From Paramacrobiotus metropolitanus (lineage: Eukaryota > Tardigrada > Eutardigrada > Parachela > Macrobiotidae), in assembly GCF_019649055.1 (NCBI RefSeq), contig NW_026570297.1, positions 310,001 to 374,000 of the forward strand: a stretch of DNA of 64,000 nt, in the 5' to 3' direction. Numbering within the stretch: position 1 is the stretch's first letter; each line of letters begins with the position of its first letter. This document shows, piece after piece, positions 55,723-64,000 of this stretch. The translations under genes and the position numbers were made by a program. Below the pieces are notes generated by a model. It saw only the letters and a program-made list of their open reading frames with translations, made no database searches and was not told where the DNA came from.

Positions 55723-58299
55723 CTCTGAAGATGTCTCAAGGAATGTCGCACGCTAGCGGCAAAGCTCAAAGGTTTTTTGGTTTACCCAGAAACAGAAATT
55801 CGGTGACCGATTTTAATTTTCAAAGTGTAGTATGAAGAACTGAAAATGGTAAAGTATGAGAATGAACCAGAGTTGAAACATGTAAAGATCAAGACTCAAG
55901 AGGAAAAATTCTGGAAACTTAACCGAAAAAATGAAAATCTAAAGACTCTCAACTCTCAAGTGGAAATCTGTGGTCCTATGAAGGCTATGATTCAGGGCAA
56001 TTCGGGGCAAATCTGCTGCACTTCTGACGGCCAGTGCCATTACGGAATCGCAGTGCAAGCCGCCGCCCGGGGGTAGGATCTCAGAACTCAAATTGTGACT
56101 CAAATTCACTCAATCACCATTGTTCTTAACTTTCTTACGATTCTTAACTTTCTTACTTTACACATAAAATTATAATATTACAAGTATCGGTCGCGCTAGC
56201 GCGCGACCAGTTGTGTTCGAGGTATGGAAGAATGAAAAAAATACAAAATATATATACTTCGTACAGCAATAAAATTGATTTTGAGAAATATTTCAAATAT
56301 GAAACCCCAGCGAGGCCAGCTCCGAAAATATTTTAACATGTAGAAATACGGACAGTTTTCAAGCTTTCCGGTTAAATTCGACCAGTATTATAAAAACTGT
56401 GAAAGCCTCTGCAATTTTTCTTTTTGTTTGCATTTTCACGGTTTTTGGTCACGTTTTTAATGTAACTTTAAATTGCCGATCTACGAACTGAAAACTTGAA
56501 TTTTTTTGTACGACCGATAATATTTAAACGGTGATTAAACGAATGGAATGGGATCATTTACACAATGCCACAAAAAACCATTCAGCCGACATTTTAGCGA
56601 GAATTAGAACTTGTGAGAAACAATTAACGGTTGCCCAAAGTGACCTGGCAGGCTGCATCTTTAGGAATTTTCAGCTATTCAGTCAAGCTCTTCAGTATTT
56701 ATAAAAATAAAATAAATACATATTTATCAGATTTTGAGGTTAGTGAATACCCAAGCTATCACCAGCATCACAGAGCCGCTATTTGAATGAATACGGTAAA
56801 CGGGCTGCAGGCTGGCTTTTAGATATTTTGAAATTACATATAAATTAGACAATTTAGACCGTGAGATATTGAGGTACTCAGATTTCTAGATATTTTTAAA
56901 TTTCGAAACTTTGGAGGCTCAAAAATTAGAGTAACGGCCCGCTGCGCGAAGCCGAGTCAAATATTTAGAAATTTGAAATGTAAAAGCTTTTGGAGCCGAC
57001 TTTCGAAAATTTATAGTTATTTTGAGGTATTCAAACAGATTTAAAAACATCTTAAAGGTTTCAAAAATTAACAAAAAATTATAAGTTTGATGGGATTAAC
57101 AATTTTAAATTACTATAGTTTAGGTTGCTAAGTTGCGAAACTTGTATTTGCTCATTCGAGACGTTTCTAGAATTTACTGGAAATTTCTATGAACTTTAAA
57201 CGCTAAGTACTGAAAGTTTGAAAGGGTTTTGAAAACGTTCCGGAAACCAAAATTTTTTTCCAAGCGGGTAGGAAGCTTCAGAAGATGCTGGATTTTATAA
57301 AATAACCAAAAGCTTCACAAGTGGAATCTCGAATTAGGAGATAATTTTCAAAACTAACAACCTTTAAGTACTAACAACCTTTAAGTACTACAGCTTCTAA
57401 AAATTTTTTTAGACCTTCTCCAAAACTTAAGATTTTTTTAAAGATAAAGGTAGGAACGTTTGCGCGATGCTCTATTTTATAAAATTATTAACTTATTGAA
57501 AAAATCAATTTTGATTTAGGAGATAATTTCCAAAAGGTAAGGACGTAAGGATATATGAATCTACTACTATTGATACTTCGCTTTTTCTCACATTCCGGTC
57601 ACTCTAAGTGTATGGTTTCGTATTACCGGTCACCGGTTACCAGTACGACCGCACATGTGGCGCACCACATCAACAGCTGCTTTTAACAACTTGCTTTCGA
57701 CAAGATGCAGTATTAAGTAAAATCGGCCAAATACTACCCTAATTTTTAATTTCGTCTGTTGAAATTTGTAGACGTAAAAGACCAATTTTTTTGCGTCAAT
57801 TATTTTTTGTTTGCTGTTTTTTTTATGAAAATTTACTGATATTTACGCTTAAAATTTCTTAAGAGAAGTCGTTTTTAAGAAAACTAATGATCTCTCATCA
57901 TCTCTGTAAACTTCGATATGTCAGGAAATTTGACTACGTGGTGACCGAAATATGAAGCCATCATACCTTACACTCAAAGTGAATATGAGAAAAAGCGAAG
58001 TACGGAAGTATCCATAGACCAAAACCACATAATATATGTACTGTACTTGCAATGGTAAGTCTGAAAAGATATTGTATATAAATGTTCGATGACATAACAA
58101 ACGGTAGTAACTGATCCATGGAAATAATTATGGAATCCGACATCATATTCTTATGAAAACAGTACTCGGTAGGGTATTGATACACTGCGTGGACAATCTC
58201 TCGATTGTGTGGCGGCAGCTTCGGTATAAGAAAGAGGAATACTGGGATTTAAAATAATTTCGGATTTGTGTATATAAAAGGAATAATAATAGTAGGGGA
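55723..58299. other. Intergenic, AT-rich
   Basis: Contains a small ACTCAA-rich tract at 56077-56116, related to the 50.2-kb minisatellite, and a GGTCGCGC...GCGCGACC palindrome near 56190-56210. A 76-codon plus-strand frame at 55846 is compositionally simple and was not accepted. Confidence 0.6.
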
Positions 58300-59290
58300 A
58301 AGAATTTTGTGAGTGCATGGAAAACATGAGAGGTTGTGGGTGTTTCTTTACTACAGTTGAGAACTTGAAAATTGCGCGTTTAGTCAGTAACTTTCCATAG
58401 GTTTACACAGTCATTTTGGTAGTAGTAATTTGTGTAGTCAAGAAAGTTGATTGCTTAATGGAGCGAACTATTATTTTTTGCACTGATAGTCTTGGATGTG
58501 TACTTGTGTAGTAACGGGTGGTTTGTATATGGGATGTAGGCTGGGACGTACATTAAAAGGTTGCTCGAGAAAATGTTTGGTTTGATTGGTTTGTTCACTG
58601 GATTTTTTGAGTTCGGTGGGTATATTAGAAGTTGAGGAACGTTGTGTTTGAATATTATGGATTTGACAAAGCATATGCAGTAAGGAAAATGTTTTTCTTG
58701 TTGGTTATTTTCTGATGGCGGGTTTAGAATTTCGGAAGCTTACTGATTTAGGTTGTTGCGTTTTGTTTGGCTTTGGTATTTTTAGGTTGAGTATAGTTCA
58801 GTAAGTTTTCTTTCATTGATAGTTTCTTTTAAGTATTGTTTTTTTTAATAAAATAATGGAAACTGGTTGTATGCGTGCGTAATTATAGAAAAAAAAACCG
58901 CAAAATGGAAACTGATGGTAATTAAAGCATTAAATGTAAAGTTAAAAAACAAAAATGTAAACCCAACAGGGTCAGCAAAACACAACAATTCAGGACAAAA
59001 TCGTAAAGTAATGCTTAGAAAAGATCGGGACAACCATTACACATTACCATACTCCGCAAATGTCTTTAGCACCATTATAATATGCTTGACTACCTCGTGT
59101 AACCTTTCCAATTTTTGGATATAAAAACTTAGCAACACTTTTATTACCTAAATCTTTCCCTTTACAAAAATTGTCATTTCTTTTTACAAAAACTGTCATT
59201 TTTAAGAACATAATTAATCGTCCGTTCTACCTGATCCCATTGATAAAGGTTTAGAGCTCGAAAACGTATGAGCAATCTTTTTGAAACCTA
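58300..59290 (+). mobile_element. Diverged Helitron-like element copy, plus orientation
   Basis: 58300-58850 is the inverted counterpart of 61030-61530 at roughly three-quarters identity. Just after it comes ATGGAAACTGATGG (58908) and KVKKQKC-type coding, which corresponds to the start of the element read on the minus strand at 60.95 kb. The frame is broken throughout. Confidence 0.55.
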
Positions 59291-59329
59291 TTTTCTGCAC
59301 TTAAAAGACGCAATTTAAAATATTTTTCA

Positions 59330-61530
59330 GGTGAAATATTTTAAGGCCGATCATCAGTTAAACCACCATAACCAAACGGAAATAGATTAGGATACGCTTT
59401 TTCTTCTAATCCAGTTTGTGATTTCCAGTCCCAGATTAATTTAGAAATCAAAAAATCCGTTATAAAAAATCAAAAAATCAAGCGCCTTATAGACAATATT
59501 AAAATCAACAGAATAAATGACTTTTCTACTACAATTATCAAAATCGTTTTTTTAGCCTGACATACAGCTAATAAACAATCTATAGCCGGACGTGGTAGCA
59601 AACATTCGAAATTTTCACTAGAATCACTAGTTACATGAAATAATTGCCCTACACATTTTGTTAAGCTATTTTTCAAATGCATTATTGTCGAAAAAGGCTG
59701 TACTAAACGCACTGCCTGGACTTCCATGTAACCAAGATTATTTAACCAATTTTCTCTACCAATATCTAAAATAGAGCCCGCACGAGGATGTCGGCTCGGC
59801 TCACACGAGCACTCGAGCGAGCAGGCGTCGTTTTGCGAATTTGCGAACGAGCCGAGCAACAGGAAAAAAAATTATGAGCAAGCTGAGCGAGCGGGATGGT
59901 CGGGTGCGAGCGATCGTGAGCCTACTGGCCAACATTGTGCGAACTGGAGAAGTTTCTGGTAAAATTACATTGACCGACCTGAAAACGGTCTTAAACCATC
60001 GTCACCTTGTAGCTTCGCGCGAAGTGATTTACTGACTTTACTAGACCGGTTGGAACTCAGGACTAACTTTTGATATTTAACCGTAGCGAACAAAAAAACA
60101 TTATTTGACGGGTTTGCAGAATCAGTTGAATGCTTCCTAAGAAAGATGCATCTTAATTTTTGAGCATTCTACTGTATGTATTTATTTCAGACTAAATTAA
60201 AAAAATTACATCAAGTTGGAAGTTAGAGAAATGTATCAGCGAAAAAATGAAAAATTGTAATGAAACGGATTACCAGTATGGAGATATATACAAGTGATTG
60301 TCTCTGAACATCCGAATCATCCGATTGCACTTACAGAGTTTTTGTGTTGGTGAAAAGTTTGGTATAATTAAATCGTGCAAAAAACTGATACGTAAATTTT
60401 TGCCGATCTCACGAGCGAGCCGGTTTGCCAAAATCAAATTACGAGCGAGTTGAGCGAGCGGAAGCAAAAAAAAATTGGAAAACGAGCGAGTCGAGCGAGC
60501 GACGGTTGGAGCGCGAGCGAGCTGAGCGAGCAGGACGTTTCATAAAGTTAAAACGAGCGAGTTGAGCAGCACTTTTGCTGCTCGTGCAGGGCTCTAATCT
60601 AGAACAATTTCGCCGTAAATCGTAAACACAAAAATTAAAATCTTTATGCTTATGTAAAGTCATACATCCTGCACATAGTCTAGCATCAGCTTTTAAATCA
60701 CTATGTAACATTCCTGAATTATCACCGATCAAATCAGATGCAACTAAAATATTGCAACAATCGCACGGCATATAAGCAACCATGACCTTTCTCCAATAAT
60801 TTTTTCCAAACATACCAGGAAACGCACCACCTTTAGTATTCCGATTACATTTCTGTTTTTTAACTTTTACATTCTCATATCTACCATCATCACCACTTCC
60901 TACATTATCCTCCCTGCTACAATTACCATCAGTTTCTATTTATGTTTCTTTCTATAATCACGCATGTACTACGCATGTATTTCTTACGATCACAACCACC
61001 TTCCATTATTTTATTAAAAAAGAATTCTTAAACGAAAATAATGTATGAAAGAAAACTTACTAAACCATACTCAACCAAGAAAGACTTACCAAGCCAAACA
61101 AAGACAGCAACCTGAACCAGTAAGTATCCACAAATCCACACCGGCCACCAAAAAAATAACCAACAAGAAAACATTTTGCTCTCACTCCATATGTTTCGTC
61201 CACTCCATAATAACTCCAACACAAGATTCCTCAACTTCTTATATACCCACCGAACTAAAAAAATCCAGTCAACAAACAAATTGAACTATACGTTTTCTCG
61301 AACAACCTTTTGATGTACCTACCAACCTACTTTCCATATACAAACCACCTGTTCCTACACAACCAAGACTATCAGAGCAAAACGTAATAGTCTGCTCCAT
61401 TAAGCAATCAAATTTCTCGAAATTTCTTGGATTTTCCATAACAATCCATCACCATCTACAACCCGCAACACACTCCACTTCCTGTAACACTTCATTAACA
61501 CTCGAATACGAACAACCAGAAAGTCGAATA
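59330..61530 (-). pseudogene. Degenerate Helitron/PIF1-type element, N-terminal region
   Basis: Read leftward: GGAFPGMFGKNYWRKVMVAY, a zinc-finger-like block with CDCC and CAGC, then DIGRENWLNNLGYMEVQAVR, LVQPFSTIMHLK, a FHV-type strand, and finally KLIWDWKSQTGLEEKAYPNL followed by FPFGYGGLTDDRP. This order, Cys-rich block, N-x-W/LxxLxxxE, PFxTI, then AxPxLFPxGxGG, is that of the region in front of the Rep/helicase in Helitron-like elements. A hAT-like insertion splits it at 59772-60596, and frameshifts and stops abound. Rep and helicase motifs are not present. Confidence 0.6.
59772..60596. mobile_element. Second hAT-like non-autonomous element
   Basis: Ends TAGAGCCC-GCACGAG and the inverse of TAGAGCCCTGCACGAG. 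Flanked by ATCTAAAA (59764-59771) and ATCTAGAA (60597-60604), an 8-bp target duplication with one mismatch. Both subterminal zones are dense in GAGCGAGC motifs. The TIR start TAGAGCCCTGCA equals that of the element at 30601-31472, so both probably use the same transposase family, although the subterminal repeats differ. No transposase frame. Confidence 0.85.
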
Positions 61531-61728
61531 TATTTATACCATACTACAGTAAAACTCCCACTACCTTCACCCTAATTCAATGTAGACCTATTCTTCAATA
61601 CACTGGATTAGTACACCCTTTCTTCATTATCACTTTTCGTCAGACATATCACCTTTAATATAATTTACTATATTATTGAATTCCTTATTCAGCACTTTAT
61701 ATTCCTACCCCTTATAATCTCCACATAC

Positions 61729-61945
61729 AATATGCTCCTGCAATGTACTCTATATTATGTAGACATATTGCAATGTGCTCCACATATGTAGGAGCACACA
61801 TATATGTAGGAAACACATAGTGCTCTTACATATGTAGGAGCACATTGCAGGAGCATACTGATTACGTTTGTTTGGATACTACAATTCCGTTTTTCTCCTC
61901 CAAGAACCGATGCAATGTGCTCCTACATAATGTAGGAGCACATAA
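61729..61945. repeat. Cluster of palindromes (TGCTCCTACAT family)
   Basis: Arms TATGCTCCTGCAATGT (61731-61746) and their inverse (61842-61857) enclose further ATATGTAGGAGCACA copies. A separate perfect palindrome ATGTGCTCCTACAT-A-inverse is at 61915-61943. It looks like nested foldback sequences. Confidence 0.85.
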
Positions 61946-63685
61946 TGTAAACTAAAAAAGATGCCGAGCTAACAACGCCATCTACAACTTTCACGCATCG
62001 TTACTCGACTCATGTCACATGACTCATGTCACATGACTCGTGTCACATGACTGTTAGGCCCCACCGCTTCCTTCAACCGGCCGGACCCTTCCGTACTCTA
62101 CGGGCGCCAAAAATTACTTTTGTTTACACACGGATATCGAAGACCAAAAACCGAAACTACAGTTTCATATATGCTACGACTGATTCTAGTCGTATACCGC
62201 ATATAAGAACCTGTCACGGTTCAAATGAACCTGCCGCAAAAGTAATGGTTCACAATAGCAGACCTCAGGCATATCCAGCTTTATCATTCCCAGCCTGGTA
62301 TTGCTTTAACAATTTTTTTGGTTCGAAGTCCAAAGAGATAAGCAATAACCAATAACAACACATACCGATGGACTTATGCGAGCGATGTTTGAATGCTACG
62401 CTTACTAGTCATGCATCACCGTAAAATGCATTTACTTCTCGTAAGACGATTTGCATGGGCGGCACCGGAGACTCGGAGAGCAGCGAAGGGATAAGGAATA
62501 AGAAATAACAGGAAATGATACTTCAAGAATTTTGACTAAAAGAACCTCATAATTTCCTTACAAAATAATTGTCGCTTTAAATTTTCTACCGAGAAGCTTC
62601 GTAGTACGTTGCTAATTGCGCGTATAAGAGGGATACAATTAGCGCGATGGATCAAAATGTTTTGCACCGCTCTTCTACAGAATGTGCAGCTGGGATATTT
62701 TTTCGCAAAGAAGACTTCGCCTTTGTCAAAAATTAATTAATTAAGCAGATCAATTAACTAATGCAGATCAGTTGCTAATTAAGTGTCAGTTCATTTTGTG
62801 CCGCTGAATGAAACTGGAAACGTTTACCGCTGTTAGCCGACATGGCACAGTACATTTATGAATTAACGCAGTGTAAACTGTAATTGTAATTAACGTAAGT
62901 AGATAAATTACCTAATGGTCTGAAAACAGGTGAATTTTAATTGCTGATGTACACGCTTATATAGATATATTACATGTATGTGTATCAGTGTATGTGCGTA
63001 GTAGACTGTTGTTTTCATGCTTGCTGCCTGATGCCGTGATGCGTATTTGCAAAACGGAGCTGTTCACGCGGGTATTTCTAAAACGTGCCGTATCTTTCCT
63101 TCGACCAGTTAAAAAGCAGATCGGTTCGGATTGTTATGAATCATAATCCTGGTCAAAACAAAACCAGACCGGAGATAAGAAAGCCAAAAGTGTTTGAGGA
63201 CGCGTAATATTGTCATAACAAAAGCCAGTGACCAGAGACAGAGCAGCCCAGCGAAGCTGGCATATGTTGCTTGAAAGTGACTGATCTACAGTATCTGTAC
63301 ATTGAAAGTGAGTCCATCTACACTCTACTTGTAAAAAAATCTGTACTGAGTCGGCAGTCTTCGCATTATTGTGGATCTGTGAGCCCAACTCAGCCCATAT
63401 CTTCTCATTGTATGTAATCGTTTCTAACGACTCCCCAAAAATAAGCGCACAAAAAAATTAGACAAATCTTCATGGATATTTTAGATAAATTATCGAATCT
63501 GTGGTAGAAAAAATCGATCGCAGAAGTATCCAAAAAAATAAAGAATTATTCATAACAAAAATCGTGCCCCTGATCAGTGAAAACTAACTTCAAGGACAGG
63601 CAAACAATTTACAACGTTGCATTAAATATTCACGTATTGTTATGATCCGTCTTAATCGCCTTCATGTAAACTCATCGAAAAGCCT
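61946..63685. other. Intergenic with a short tandem repeat
   Basis: At 62008-62051 the unit GACTCATGTCACAT is repeated three times with small changes. A 109-codon plus-strand frame starting at 62026 runs through it and was not accepted. Nothing else was recognised. Confidence 0.6.
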
Positions 63686-63932
63686 TCATTCGGTTCCAGT
63701 CGGAACGGCCACCGTTAAATGAACTTGCAATTTCAACGAGAAATCACCAGGATTGACGTAACCGTTGGCCGGGTCCAGTAAATCCTCGAGCATAGAATTA
63801 TGTAAAGAACAGTAAAATTCAAAATATTAAATATTCCACCCAGCACGCACAAAAATCTCACCTCCATGGAGATGTATTTAACAATTCCCCAGCCATCAGC
63901 CGCCTCCTTTTTGGAGAACGCATGGGACACCA
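63686..63932 (-). CDS. 3' end of a MATH/TRAF-domain gene (partial)
   Basis: Last two exons, 63932-63862 and 63784-63686, joined in phase 0 over a 77-base intron. They read VVSHAFSKKEAADGWGIVKY, ISMEDLLDPANGYV, then SLKLQVHLTV and a stop at 63686. SHxF...WG...YI...DLLDPxxGY...L.V.V is the end of a MATH (meprin and TRAF homology) domain, so the protein ends with this domain. The upstream exon is past the right edge: the frame can be read into a hydrophobic MELIILINVC stretch, but this is better explained as intron ending in GTTGCTGCAG at 63933. Which MATH family it belongs to cannot be told. Confidence 0.75.
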
Positions 63933-64000
63933 CTGCAGCAACAAAGCACACATTTATCAAGATTATCAGTTCCATACCAAGTGTATTAATCTTGTATTAG

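Noticed and set aside
55846-56076. 76-codon Lys/Glu/Asn-rich plus-strand frame
   Set aside because: Low complexity built from ACTCAA-like repeats; no context.
63862-63975. Signal peptide MELIILINVCFVAAVVSHA for the right-edge gene
   Set aside because: The hydrophobic part overlaps a pyrimidine-rich acceptor (GTTGCTGCAG), and the residues after it are the inside of a MATH domain, so it is intron read as protein.
1-64000. CRISPR arrays, operons, ribosome binding sites, rRNA or tRNA genes
   Set aside because: None was seen; the window is eukaryotic and no tRNA cloverleaf or rRNA core was recognised by eye.

Overview
The window is eukaryotic and almost certainly from an invertebrate animal. It holds split genes with canonical GT-AG introns, a giant spectraplakin, a dopamine-beta-monooxygenase relative, a YIPF membrane protein, a rhodopsin-like GPCR and several degenerate transposons (LINE, hAT-like, tyrosine-recombinase-like and Helitron-like). 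The domain set suggests an ecdysozoan or other protostome. A tardigrade-like genome is only a guess. All gene models were assembled by hand from reading frames, splice sites and phase matching; no search was run.

Region 1-26.4 kb, minus strand: one spectraplakin gene (MACF1/dystonin/Shot/VAB-10 family), 33 exons in the long form, about 3,150 residues. Order: CH1-CH2 actin-binding module, shortened plakin-type region with no visible SH3, Ser-rich linker, spectrin-repeat rod, two EF-hands, GAS2 microtubule-binding domain, Ser/Arg tail with an SxIP motif. Two alternative first exons are visible. One bypasses CH1 and splices directly to CH2. One rod exon carries an apparent frameshift. The introns between 12 and 26 kb are large and contain a small inverted-repeat element.

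Region 26.4-33.9 kb: intergenic sequence with a 58-bp near-palindrome, an orphan secreted-protein ORF (28.8-29.4 kb, minus), and a broken LINE reverse transcriptase (30.1-32.9 kb, minus) split by an 872-bp hAT-like non-autonomous element with an 8-bp target duplication.

Region 33.9-48.3 kb: a cluster of secreted or membrane-anchored proteins. Two genes (33.97-35.77 kb plus; 42.01-42.62 kb minus) encode a signal peptide, a variable segment, and a C-terminal domain resembling LC8 dynein light chain, split by an intron at the same position. Between them lie a tyrosine-recombinase-like retroelement remnant with split direct repeats (36.96-39.52 kb), flanked by identical 219-bp repeats, and an unrecognised secreted Cys-containing protein (40.1-41.4 kb, minus). 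From 48.3 to 43.8 kb (minus) runs a 14-exon MOXD1/DBH-like gene that keeps the fold but has lost five of six copper ligands and ends in a hydrophobic anchor.

Region 48.3-64 kb: a minisatellite, an intronless orphan class A GPCR (50.9-51.95 kb, plus), a YIPF1/2 homologue (55.7-52.7 kb, minus), two diverged inverted copies of a Helitron-like element at 58.3-61.5 kb (one carrying a second hAT-like insertion with the same TIR start), palindromes, short tandem repeats, and the 3' end of a MATH-domain gene (63.69-63.93 kb, minus) that continues past the right edge.
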